From positions 1 through 41,920 of the forward strand of contig JAUSIP010000020.1 of NCBI GenBank assembly GCA_030648005.1: a stretch of DNA of 41,920 nt. The letters run 5' to 3'. The first letter of the stretch is position 1. Each line of letters opens with the position of its first letter. Source of the DNA: a bacterium (lineage in GTDB: Bacteria > Patescibacteriota > Minisyncoccia > Phycocordibacterales > UBA12445). Both the position numbers and the translations under genes were made by a program. Positions 31,289 to 39,110 of this stretch are shown here, in pieces. The notes below the pieces were generated by a model. It saw only the letters and a program-made list of their open reading frames with translations, ran no database searches and was not told the origin of the DNA.

Positions 31289-32329
31289 TTGAAGCAACAT
31301 AAATTTTATACAAACTCTAGATCTGCTTGGTCGGCAATGCTTGAGGGTATCAAGCAGGCTCGGAGTTCTATATATTGGGAAGTTTATATTTTTGAAGATG
31401 ATCTTGGTTTAGAATATGATTTTTTTAAAACACTTACCGATAAGGCCAGAGGTGGAGTCAAGGTAAGAATAGTTTTGGATGGTTTTGGATCTATGAACCT
31501 GTCAAATAGTACTGTTGATAGACTCAAAGAGGCTGGTGCCGAAGTGCTATTCTTCAACAGTTGGTTCCGAAGGATCCATAGGAAAATCCTAATCGTAGAT
31601 GAAGAGGTTGCTTTTTTAGGTGGAGTTAATGTTGGTAAGGCATATAAGAAGTGGCTTGATCTCAATCTTCGGCTGAACGGCAAAAGGATTGTGAAGTCTC
31701 TGGTTAAGTCTTTTAGCCGGTCATATTATAATTCTGGAGGCACGGATCCTAATCTTCTTACTTTGCGTAAGGAGCTAAAGACCAGACGTGCCGGACTCTG
31801 GCTTCTGGAGAATTTTCCCGCAGTCGGCAAGTTGATGCTACGGCCATATTACCAGGAGCAGATTGCTGGTGCTAAAAAGAGAATTGTTTTAGTAACGCCG
31901 TATTTCATTCCTCACCGATGGCTCTTGGCTTCGTTGCTCTCTGCGCAAGCGCGAGGCGTATCTGTTGAGCTTGTGATACCTAAGAATACAGATTCTAATT
32001 TTATAAGTTTTGCCAATCACGTCTTCATCTCATCCTTGTCTAAAACCGGGATGAAATTTTATATGACTAAAGATATGATTCACGCTAAGGCTATTCTTGT
32101 TGACGACAAGGTCGGCCTGGTTGGATCCAACAATCTCGATGCTATGAGCTTCGACCACAACGCCGAGGCTAGTGTCTCTTTTGAGAGGAAGGAGATGGTG
32201 CGGGACCTAAAAAATATCATCGACATCTGGCAGAAGGATGCCATGCCATGGCAACACAATTCAAAATACGAAGGCTGGTATTACAAGTTTATGGAGTATA
32301 TAGTTCGTCTTATTCAGCCGGTGTTATAG
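31289..32329 (+). CDS. Phospholipase D-family, cardiolipin synthase-like protein
   Basis: Two complete HKD motifs are present, HRKILIVD (97-104) and HAKAILVD (265-272), each followed by the usual GGxN/GSNNLD. The paired layout and YWEVYIFEDDLGLEYDFFKTL match cardiolipin synthases, which condense phosphatidylglycerol. No N-terminal membrane helices are visible, as in the ClsB type, so it may be peripheral or act as a nuclease or phosphatidyltransferase of other specificity. Start is TTG 31289, 12 nt after dnaJ, with no Shine-Dalgarno site. Its stop overlaps the converging cysS stop by 6 nt. Confidence 0.82.
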   Translation: MKQHKFYTNSRSAWSAMLEGIKQARSSIYWEVYIFEDDLGLEYDFFKTLTDKARGGVKVRIVLDGFGSMNLSNSTVDRLKEAGAEVLFFNSWFRRIHRKILIVDEEVAFLGGVNVGKAYKKWLDLNLRLNGKRIVKSLVKSFSRSYYNSGGTDPNLLTLRKELKTRRAGLWLLENFPAVGKLMLRPYYQEQIAGAKKRIVLVTPYFIPHRWLLASLLSAQARGVSVELVIPKNTDSNFISFANHVFISSLSKTGMKFYMTKDMIHAKAILVDDKVGLVGSNNLDAMSFDHNAEASVSFERKEMVRDLKNIIDIWQKDAMPWQHNSKYEGWYYKFMEYIVRLIQPVL

Positions 32330-33745
32330 ATTTATTTTTGGTAAGACTTTTGTTCCATCCTGTGCATCTTCAACTTCGTAACCCTTAGACTCTAATTCAT
32401 CTCTAAGTTCATCTGACTTTTTCCAATCTTTATTTTGACGGGCTATATCCCGATCTTCTTTTATCTGTTTTATAGATTCCGGAATCTTAGCTATTAACTG
32501 AGCATAATTTTTGGCGTTTTTTTCTATATCTAATCCTAAGATCTCATCGAATTTGTATAGCGTAGAGAGCTTAAGAGTCTCAGGTGTATTTTTGTCTCTT
32601 ATCATTTCCCAAACAACTGCTATCGCCTTTGGTATGTTCAGATCGTCATTAACCGCCTCTAAGAATCTACTGCTCCACTCATCGCTAATCGTATTATCGG
32701 GCTTATTATTTAAAAAACTACCGACTATTTTATAAAGTTTGCTTAGCGCACTTCCAGCCTGACTTAGAGATTCCCAGGTAAAGTTTAATTCTTGTCGATA
32801 GTGGGCCGTGAAGGTTAAGTAACGAAAAACAAGATTATTAAATTCTTCTTTGGCTATATCATCTAATGTGTAGGCATTTCCTAATGACTTGCCCATCTTT
32901 TTGCCGTCAACAAGGATGAAGCCGCCATGGAGCCAGTAGTTGACTGTCTTGTGTCCATAGATAGCTTCATTCTGGGCTACTTCATTGGTGTGGTGCACGG
33001 GAAGAAGGTCCATACCGCCGGCGTGAAGGTCAAAGGGTTGCCCGAGATACTTGATGCTCATCGCTGAGCACTCTATGTGCCAGCCGGGGAAGCCCATTCC
33101 CCATGGCGACTCCCATTCCATGTGGCGTTGCTCGTCTTTAGGCGAGAACTTCCAGAGCGCGAAGTCGGTAATATTCCTTTTTTCTGTATTTACCCCAACT
33201 CTTGCACCCTCTTGTAGGCCGGCTTTGTCGAGATGAGCTAATGCACCATAATCCGGTTGTTTGCTCGTGTCAAAATATATTCCGTCGGAAGTTTTATAAG
33301 TGAACCCCTTCTTCTCCAGCTCCTCAATCATCTCGATCTGTTCTTTGATGTGTTCCGTGGCTTTGCAAGAGACGGTCGGCCTTTCAATATTTAATTTTGC
33401 GCTATCTTCAAAATAGAGCTGTGTGAACTCTTCCGCTACTTCTCTTGCACTTTTTCCTGCTTTTCTAGACCCCTTCTCCATCTTGTCCTCACCCTGATCA
33501 GCATCGTCTGTGAGATGTCCGACGTCTGTAATATTCTGCACATATTTCACATCATAGTCGTTGTATTTGAGCACCCTATTTAAAATGTCCCCGAATATAT
33601 ACGTACGGAAGTTACCGATGGTGGCACGGTCATAAACAGTTGGCCCACAGAGGTACATTGAGGCCTTGCCCGTTTGAATAGGTACAAAATCCTCCTTCTT
33701 TTTAGAAAGAGTGTTAAATAGTTTTAGTTTGTAGTCTATGGCCAC
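32324..33745 (-). CDS. cysS: Cysteinyl-tRNA synthetase with altered HIGH motif
   Basis: Class I synthetase for tRNA-Cys. MYLCGPTVYD opens the catalytic domain. The zinc ligands C33, C226 (GWHIECSAMS), H251 and E255 (HHTNE) are retained, and KKMGKSLGN (282-290) is the KMSKS loop. The HIGH motif, normally HIGH or HIGN, reads ATIGN, so the first catalytic His is Thr. GTG start at 33745; a reverse-strand TATAAT (33757-33752) ends 6 nt before it, a leaderless geometry. Length 473 is normal. It is the only core gene on the reverse strand here, and its 3' end overlaps the phospholipase D gene. Confidence 0.94.
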   Translation of the reverse strand: MAIDYKLKLFNTLSKKKEDFVPIQTGKASMYLCGPTVYDRATIGNFRTYIFGDILNRVLKYNDYDVKYVQNITDVGHLTDDADQGEDKMEKGSRKAGKSAREVAEEFTQLYFEDSAKLNIERPTVSCKATEHIKEQIEMIEELEKKGFTYKTSDGIYFDTSKQPDYGALAHLDKAGLQEGARVGVNTEKRNITDFALWKFSPKDEQRHMEWESPWGMGFPGWHIECSAMSIKYLGQPFDLHAGGMDLLPVHHTNEVAQNEAIYGHKTVNYWLHGGFILVDGKKMGKSLGNAYTLDDIAKEEFNNLVFRYLTFTAHYRQELNFTWESLSQAGSALSKLYKIVGSFLNNKPDNTISDEWSSRFLEAVNDDLNIPKAIAVVWEMIRDKNTPETLKLSTLYKFDEILGLDIEKNAKNYAQLIAKIPESIKQIKEDRDIARQNKDWKKSDELRDELESKGYEVEDAQDGTKVLPKINL

Positions 33746-33751
33746 GGCAGA

Positions 33752-33757
33752 ATTATA
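33752..33757 (-). promoter_or_regulatory. -10 element of cysS, leaderless geometry
   Basis: Perfect TATAAT on the reverse strand, with 6 nt to the GTG start codon. The -35 is weak. Confidence 0.5.
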
Positions 33758-33832
33758 TCACTAGATGATTTTAGAATAAAGGAGGCTTGTTTAATTCATA
33801 AAATAATGCATAATTTTCGACGGAGGTGCATT

Positions 33833-34393
33833 ATGAGAATTTTGATTTTTCTGGTGCTGATCATCTGCTGTTGGCCCAGTTGTCCGGTTTTGGCAGAAGA
33901 AAGCAGTTACGATACCGTGGTATTCTGCTGTTCTGAGCCGATACCGGAATTGAAGGCTATTTTCACCGAAGATCTGGGCCGAGTCGTCGTCGTCCGCAAT
34001 ATGGGCAACGTCATTGGTGTTGCTGGTGACAAGCCTGACCATATTGAAATAGGTAGTGTGGAATATGCTATCGAACATGGTGCTAAGCGGATTATAGTAC
34101 TCGGACATAAGTGGTGCGGGGTTATCAAGTCTGTGATGGATAATCCAACTGGCGGGGGTCATCAGCAGGCGATTTATGCCGTCATTTCGAAGTCGATTAC
34201 TAAGGCCAGGAAAGAGTCGAGCGATCTCGAAGTGATTTGGCAGAAGTCGATCGAATACAATATCAAGAATACCGTAACCGAGCTTCGGGAAAATCGCTTT
34301 ATTCTGCATGAACTCGTCGAAGCCGGTAAACTCGAAGTCACCGATGCTGTCTACAATCCAGAAACAGGCAAGGTTGAACCTTGCGCTGAATGA
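33833..34393 (+). CDS. Exported beta-carbonic-anhydrase-like protein (cassette gene)
   Basis: I start at ATG 33833 because GGAGG lies 7 nt upstream and it opens directly on a signal peptide (MRILIFLVLIICCWPSCPVLA, then EE); the in-frame ATG at 33806 is rejected. The mature protein follows the beta-CA pattern: VVVVRNMGNVI, SVEYAIEHGAKRIIVLGHKWCG with the H-x2-C zinc ligands (H92, C95), EYNIKNTV for the E-x-NV block and VYNPETGKV near the end. The first ligand region, normally CSDSR, reads CCSEP: Cys is kept, Asp is Glu and the Arg is gone. Zinc binding is likely, but CO2 hydration is uncertain. It is a single-gene unit. Confidence 0.72.
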   Translation: MRILIFLVLIICCWPSCPVLAEESSYDTVVFCCSEPIPELKAIFTEDLGRVVVVRNMGNVIGVAGDKPDHIEIGSVEYAIEHGAKRIIVLGHKWCGVIKSVMDNPTGGGHQQAIYAVISKSITKARKESSDLEVIWQKSIEYNIKNTVTELRENRFILHELVEAGKLEVTDAVYNPETGKVEPCAE

Positions 34394-34400
34394 GGTCAAA

Positions 34401-34431
34401 GCCCCGCAGCTTTAAATCGCGGGGCTTTTTT
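34401..34431 (+). terminator. Intrinsic terminator
   Basis: GCCCCGC (34401-34407) pairs with GCGGGGC (34419-34425), followed by six T. It ends the carbonic-anhydrase-like gene. Confidence 0.9.
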
Positions 34432-34432
34432 G

Positions 34433-34489
34433 TCCCGATTCGATTCATCGAATCGAGGATCCTCGATTTTGTTTTAATCAAAATCGGGA
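34433..34489. repeat. Double-hairpin palindromic element, copy C
   Basis: 57 nt bounded by TCCCGA and TCGGGA. The left hairpin pairs GATTCGAT with ATCGAATC, the centre is GAGGATCCTCGA, and the right hairpin pairs CGATTTTG with CAAAATCG. It lies 1 nt after a terminator T-tract and ends 1 nt before the argS -10. Confidence 0.88.
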
Positions 34490-34496
34490 TTATAAT
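34469..34496 (+). promoter_or_regulatory. Promoter of argS, partly supplied by the repeat
   Basis: TTGTTT at 34469-34474 (inside the repeat's right hairpin), 16-nt spacer, perfect TATAAT at 34491-34496, then 6 nt to ATG 34503. Confidence 0.6.
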
Positions 34497-34502
34497 GGTT
34501 TA

Positions 34503-36545
34503 ATGAGTGATAATCTTTTAGATAAGCTAAATAGCCGGATTCAGGAGGATATTTTGAATAAGAAGCGTTCTGTGGAGGAGGCTAGAGAGGCGACTGGTTA
34601 CACCTCACATGAGGAGTATTTTTATAATAAGCTACAAGATAAGATTGTTAAAGCCTTGTGCATAGAAGATATAAATCTGGAGTTTATAGACAGGAAGATG
34701 TTTGGTGCAGACGTGGCCATTAAGATACCAGGTCTTTTGAAAGAGAAGGGTGCTGGAGTCTACATCAAAGAGGTAGTGCCGGTGCTCGTTGCTAATTTAC
34801 AGAAGTTAGCTTCTCCTGATGGAGATTTTGCAAATGTAGAACATAAGGGTATATATGTGAACATTTTGTTAAATAATAAATATCTTTTTGAAAATATCTG
34901 GCAGGTGGTGAAGATGGGCACGAATTTTGGCCAATCTGACCTGTTTAAGAAGAGGTCTGTAGTGGTGGATTACTCAAGTCCCAATGTCGCAAAGCACTTG
35001 CATGCCGGTCATATCCGCTCGACAATTATTGGCGAGGTGCTTTGCAATATCTATGAGGCTGTTGGCTACACAGTACACCGACTGAACTATATAAATGATT
35101 GGGGTGGTATGGGCTATCTGATCGAGGGTTATGAAAGATGGGGGCAAGCTAAGTCAAATAATGACGAGCTTTATAATATCTATCAGATCTACCGAAGGGG
35201 GGAGAAGCTGGCAGGGAGCGAAGCAGATTTTAACTTATTGACTCCGGAGGTGGCCGATGAATTAGCTAGTTACTACGGGATTTTCAGCTCATTTTCAGAG
35301 TTTAAAGAGAGGTTTGAAGATTTTAAAAATTCAGCAAATAGCAGGTTTAAAAATTTGGAAGCCGGGGCGGAGATGGAGTTTGCGCTTTGGTCTAAAATGC
35401 GCGAGTGGAGTCTGGAGGAGTTCGACAAATTCTATGGCGCAATGGGGATCAAGCATGATTATACTGTAGGTGAAAGTTTCTATGCTAAGCGTGCAAAAGA
35501 TCTTGTTGAGGATAGATTATCCACCGGCGAGGTGGTGCTCTTCACCGACTCTTTGGCCGAGAGTGAGATAAATCATTTAAAAGGCTTACTTGAGGTGGGG
35601 GAGTTAACAGAGGCACGGTTTAAGCAGCTGTGTGATGAAGTTAGAGATGATATCGGCGCTTGTTTTGTGATACTCGATAATCACAAGAGACTTTTGGTTA
35701 AAAAGAGTAATGGCGCAACACTCTATGCTGTTAGAGATCTGGCTGGGATCGAACATAGAATTGATACTTTTAGACCGGCGCGTCTTATCTACGAAACAGC
35801 TGAGGAGCAGATCGAATATTTTAAGGAACTTTTTGAAGCGACACACGTTCTTAATCTGGATCATAATCGCGAAGTGACGTTGACTCACTTGGCGCACGGC
35901 TTCTATGTCGATACGGAGACAGGCAAGAAGCTTGCTAGTCGTGAAGGCGCCGAAAGTGTCGGAAATCTGATTACTGAATCAACGAAATATTTCCGGGTAA
36001 AGTATGACAAGCGGGAGGGGGATTTGTATCATTTATCAAGCGAGGAGAAGGACGCGAATTCCGCTAAGTTGGCAGTCGGCTCGATAACCTTCAATGACAT
36101 CAAGCAGGATAAGCGGTTTGCGATATCGCTCGATCGCGACACACAGAAGAGTATTAAGAATTTTGAAGAGTCCGGCGGGGCTTATATCATGTATTCGCTG
36201 GCCAGAGCCAGAAGTATCATGAGAAAGGCTGGGGTTAATCCGGCCGAGGCAATTGTTGGAGTGGAGGATTTTAAGGACATGACCGAAGACGAGATTGCTA
36301 TAAGCAAGAGGCTCGGCCAGCTTCCTAATGTTATATTACGTTCCGCTGTTGAAGATAACCCAGCTACACTTGCAAATTATCTTTTAACTTTAGCCAACGA
36401 CTATAACGGCTATTACGAGAGATCGAAGGTGTTGGAGGATGGAAAATTGCCTTATCCACACAGATTACTGATTACTTCAGCTGTGGCGCAGGTGCTTGCG
36501 AATGGCTTGAAGATCTGCCATGCGGAGGCACCGGAGGTGATTTAG
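34503..36545 (+). CDS. argS: Arginyl-tRNA synthetase
   Basis: Class I synthetase for tRNA-Arg. An N-terminal Add-1-like domain (residues about 1-140) precedes VVVDYSSPNVAKHLHAGHIRSTIIGEVL with the HIGH-type HAGH. The catalytic domain continues through LIYETAEEQIEYFKELFEA and LTHLAHGFYV, with TGKKLASREGA in the KMSKS position. The C-terminal anticodon-binding domain carries IMYSLARARSIMRKAG and ANYLLTLANDYNGYYERSKVL. At 680 aa it is about 100 residues longer than E. coli ArgRS, mainly through extra helical sequence around residues 215-300. Leaderless-type promoter; dnaX follows after the GTATAAG motif. Confidence 0.95.
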   Translation: MSDNLLDKLNSRIQEDILNKKRSVEEAREATGYTSHEEYFYNKLQDKIVKALCIEDINLEFIDRKMFGADVAIKIPGLLKEKGAGVYIKEVVPVLVANLQKLASPDGDFANVEHKGIYVNILLNNKYLFENIWQVVKMGTNFGQSDLFKKRSVVVDYSSPNVAKHLHAGHIRSTIIGEVLCNIYEAVGYTVHRLNYINDWGGMGYLIEGYERWGQAKSNNDELYNIYQIYRRGEKLAGSEADFNLLTPEVADELASYYGIFSSFSEFKERFEDFKNSANSRFKNLEAGAEMEFALWSKMREWSLEEFDKFYGAMGIKHDYTVGESFYAKRAKDLVEDRLSTGEVVLFTDSLAESEINHLKGLLEVGELTEARFKQLCDEVRDDIGACFVILDNHKRLLVKKSNGATLYAVRDLAGIEHRIDTFRPARLIYETAEEQIEYFKELFEATHVLNLDHNREVTLTHLAHGFYVDTETGKKLASREGAESVGNLITESTKYFRVKYDKREGDLYHLSSEEKDANSAKLAVGSITFNDIKQDKRFAISLDRDTQKSIKNFEESGGAYIMYSLARARSIMRKAGVNPAEAIVGVEDFKDMTEDEIAISKRLGQLPNVILRSAVEDNPATLANYLLTLANDYNGYYERSKVLEDGKLPYPHRLLITSAVAQVLANGLKICHAEAPEVI

Positions 36546-36570
36546 TATAAGGGAAAAGTATAAGTATAAG
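36545..36570 (+). repeat. GTATAAG intercistronic motif, argS-dnaX junction
   Basis: GTATAAG at 36545, 36558 and 36564. The 26 nt are identical to 26958-26983. The first G is the last base of the argS stop TAG. Six A then lead to ATG 36577. Confidence 0.75.
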
Positions 36571-36576
36571 AAAAAA

Positions 36577-37611
36577 ATGAGTGAATTTGTTTTATATCGC
36601 AAATATAGGCCGAAGAGCTTTAAGGAAGTTTTAGGTCAGGAACATATAATAAAGACTTTAAGTGGGGCTATTGCCAATGACCGGCTCTCGCACGCTTACC
36701 TTTTCGCCGGCCCGCGAGGTACTGGTAAGACCTCTATTGCTAGGATCTTGGCAGTAGAGCTAGGTACATCTGCTAATGACCTATATGAGCTAGATGCGGC
36801 ATCTAATGGTGGTGTTGATGAAATACGTGAGATCTGTGACGGAGCTAGGACACTACCCTTCGAGTCTAAGAAGAAGGTTTATATCGTCGACGAGGTTCAC
36901 ATGCTCTCAAAGGGCGCCTTTAATGCCCTACTTAAGACTCTTGAAGAGCCTCCAGCCCATGTTGTCTTCATACTCGCTACTACGGAACTGCATAAGGTTA
37001 TTGATACCATTATTTCCAGATGTCAGGTTTTTAATTTCAAGAAGCCTTCGCATGCGATCTTGCGGGAGATGGTGGCAAAGGTTGCCAAGAAAGAGGGATT
37101 TCAGATAGACGAGGATGTTGTGGATCTTATCGCGCTTTTAGGCGATGGATCCTTCCGTGATACTCACGGTACCTTACAGAAGATTATTAGCGCCTCTTCT
37201 AGTAATAAGATAACCCTGAAAGATGTTGAGGATATTACCGGCGCACCCCGCATTGAGGCTGTGCAGGGGGTGATTAAGAGCATCTTGGACAAAAATATCT
37301 CCGGCGCAATGATTATCTTGCGGAAGGTTGCCAAAAACAACATAGATAACAGAGTATTCATCAAGATGATTATACATACTCTGCGTTCTATACTGCTTCT
37401 GAAGTTCGCGCCGGAGATCAAAGAGGATATTCTTAGTGAAGTATCCGCTAACGAGGCTAAGTTTTTGGTGGAATGCGGGAACCACAAAAATGTTGTCGGT
37501 CTACCTCAAGTACTCCGTGAACTCCTGACCGCTTACGAAGAGACCCGTTGGTCATATATCGGCGAGTTGCCACTAGAGCTTGCACTTATAAAAATATTAG
37601 GCCAGAACTAA
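36577..37611 (+). CDS. dnaX: DNA polymerase III tau/gamma-like clamp-loader ATPase, zinc module missing
   Basis: The clamp-loader motor loads the sliding clamp at replication forks. YRKYRPKSFKEVLGQEHI is the invariant N-terminus, GPRGTGKT (45-52) the P-loop, DEVHML (105-110) the Walker B, and FILATTELHKVIDTIISRCQVFNFKK the sensor 1 and SRC region. In most DnaX proteins a four-Cys zinc module follows the P-loop helix; here ILAVELGTSANDLYELDAASN skips it altogether. At 344 aa it is a gamma-like short form without the tau extension. Converging evidence for identity is strong. Confidence 0.93.
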   Translation: MSEFVLYRKYRPKSFKEVLGQEHIIKTLSGAIANDRLSHAYLFAGPRGTGKTSIARILAVELGTSANDLYELDAASNGGVDEIREICDGARTLPFESKKKVYIVDEVHMLSKGAFNALLKTLEEPPAHVVFILATTELHKVIDTIISRCQVFNFKKPSHAILREMVAKVAKKEGFQIDEDVVDLIALLGDGSFRDTHGTLQKIISASSSNKITLKDVEDITGAPRIEAVQGVIKSILDKNISGAMIILRKVAKNNIDNRVFIKMIIHTLRSILLLKFAPEIKEDILSEVSANEAKFLVECGNHKNVVGLPQVLRELLTAYEETRWSYIGELPLELALIKILGQN

Positions 37612-37641
37612 ACAAAGTCGCAACTGGTCTGTATGGCCTTT

Positions 37642-37669
37642 TTGTGCCACTATTAACTTAGAATATAAG
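37642..37669 (+). promoter_or_regulatory. Promoter of the ClpB-like gene
   Basis: TTGTGC at 37642-37647, 16-nt spacer, TATAAG at 37664-37669. It lies between dnaX and the AGGAGG-led GTG start. Confidence 0.45.
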
Positions 37670-37695
37670 GACCTTTGACAAGGAGGTGGGGGATT

Positions 37696-39000
37696 GTGAG
37701 TAAGGATAAAAGTCAGTTAATCAAACTTGACATCAAGAGATACAGTGCGAAGTCGCTTAAGATACTCGAAGCCTTGAAGAGAGAGGTTAAGGGTCAAGAT
37801 CGTTCATTACTCAACATTGTAGATGCTTTTGAGATCAAGAATGCTGGCCTTCGTTCTCCAAATAGGACGATTTGCAACGAAATGCTTTTAGGTCCTTCTG
37901 GTGTAGGTAAGTCGGAGACAGCTCGGGCTGTTGCCCTTACTACGCTAGGCAACAGGGAATATCTCACAAAGATTGATTGCCATGACTATCAGGCGTCTCA
38001 TGAAATATCTAGGCTTTTTGGTGCGCCGCCCGGATATCTTGGACATGGCAATTCGTGTATTTTGGACCAGATCAATATTGACAGTCATGCACTTAAGGCC
38101 GAGATGGCTAAGTACCCCTCTATTAGTCCTCTTAGGGTTGCCGAGGCTGATCTTAGGGCGATAGAGAGAGAAATCTGGAAATTGATAGACGAGAGGTATG
38201 AAGTTCCTTCTACAAAGATGCTAGTTGCTAGGATAGATTGGATAGATCAGAGGTTGCAGGCCCTTAATAGACAACGCCGTGAGATGAACAATAGGATCCA
38301 TGCTCTGATAACAGCGCATACCGGCTCTGATCTAAAGAACCTCTTCTCTGTAATCGTTTTTGAGGAGATCGAGAAGGCCCACCCGGCTCTCTGGAATGCC
38401 CTCTTGGCGATCACCGGAGATGCTAAGATTACTCTGGCTAATGGGGATATCACAAGATTCGATAACTCGGCTATATTTCTGACTTCCAATGTTGGTTCTG
38501 AAGCGATTGCTAAAGTGGTTTCAGATAAACTTGGACCCGGTTTCCATTTTGAACGGAAGAAGCACGCCGACAAGGGTCAGCTGAGTTATGATGCGGCAAA
38601 AAAGGCAGCCGACGCGACTTTTCCGGCTGAATTCATGGGACGGGTGAATGTTAGCGTCTACCGCCACCTTTCTAATGAAACCCTTTTCGAGATTTTTGAT
38701 CTTGAAATGTTAAAATTTGAAGAGAATTTTCTTGCTAAGGACTACATTCAGCTTAAGGTGAGTGAAGAACTTGAGAATCTCATTATTAAGGAGTCTACTG
38801 ATAGACAACAGAGTGGTGCTAGGCTTCTGGCTCACAAAATATCGAAGTATCTCTTGAGATATTTCGCAAGATTGAAAAATCGCGGAGAGCTTGATAAGGG
38901 TGACACTATCCATGTATTCCTCGGTGCAGACGGTGAACCTGAATTCTACAGAGAGCCCCGTTTACTCGATCCGATCGAGAAGATCATGCATCTTCTGTAA
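37696..39000 (+). CDS. Single-ring ClpB/ClpA-like AAA+ protein with a coiled-coil insertion (cassette gene)
   Basis: I start at GTG 37696 because AGGAGG (37681-37686) lies 9 nt upstream; the TTG at 37675 precedes that site. The ~434-aa protein equals one AAA2-type domain of Clp/Hsp100 plus the C-terminal D2-small domain. It has LLGPSGVGKSE (Walker A, 66-73), FGAPPGYLGHG (pore loop about 113-116), VIVFEEIEKAHP (Walker B, about 219-230) and IFLTSNVGS (sensor 1). Walker B has Glu where Asp is usual (FEE for LDE). Between the pore loop and Walker B, where ClpB has about 20 residues, there are about 100, including a charged helical stretch (RAIEREIWKLIDERY, RLQALNRQRREMNNR). It has no N-domain and no ClpP loop that I can identify. 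Confidence 0.8.
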   Translation: MSKDKSQLIKLDIKRYSAKSLKILEALKREVKGQDRSLLNIVDAFEIKNAGLRSPNRTICNEMLLGPSGVGKSETARAVALTTLGNREYLTKIDCHDYQASHEISRLFGAPPGYLGHGNSCILDQINIDSHALKAEMAKYPSISPLRVAEADLRAIEREIWKLIDERYEVPSTKMLVARIDWIDQRLQALNRQRREMNNRIHALITAHTGSDLKNLFSVIVFEEIEKAHPALWNALLAITGDAKITLANGDITRFDNSAIFLTSNVGSEAIAKVVSDKLGPGFHFERKKHADKGQLSYDAAKKAADATFPAEFMGRVNVSVYRHLSNETLFEIFDLEMLKFEENFLAKDYIQLKVSEELENLIIKESTDRQQSGARLLAHKISKYLLRYFARLKNRGELDKGDTIHVFLGADGEPEFYREPRLLDPIEKIMHLL

Positions 39001-39005
39001 AACTT

Positions 39006-39034
39006 ACTCCCGCACCTCATGCGGGAGTTTTTTT
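39006..39034 (+). terminator. Intrinsic terminator
   Basis: ACTCCCGCA (39006-39014) pairs with TGCGGGAGT (39020-39028) around CCTCA, followed by T tract to 39034. Confidence 0.92.
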
Positions 39035-39062
39035 AATTTTTCCTCCATTTTTCTCGCTGGGG

Positions 39063-39091
39063 TTGATATTATGGCGTTTTTAAGGCAAAAT
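39063..39091 (+). promoter_or_regulatory. Promoter of tRNA-Gln and the Nudix gene
   Basis: TTGATA at 39063-39068, 17-nt spacer, CAAAAT at 39086-39091, about 19 nt before the tRNA. Confidence 0.45.
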
Positions 39092-39110
39092 TGTCTGAGT
39101 AAGGTGTCAT

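Noticed and set aside
33791..34399. 202-aa reverse-strand frame opposite the carbonic-anhydrase-like gene
   Set aside because: The forward frame has a signal peptide, zinc motif and Shine-Dalgarno site; the reverse one shows no recognisable feature.
37616..37640. Terminator directly after dnaX
   Set aside because: Only a 4-bp stem with a wobble pair (GGTC/GGCC) and a short T run; too weak to call.
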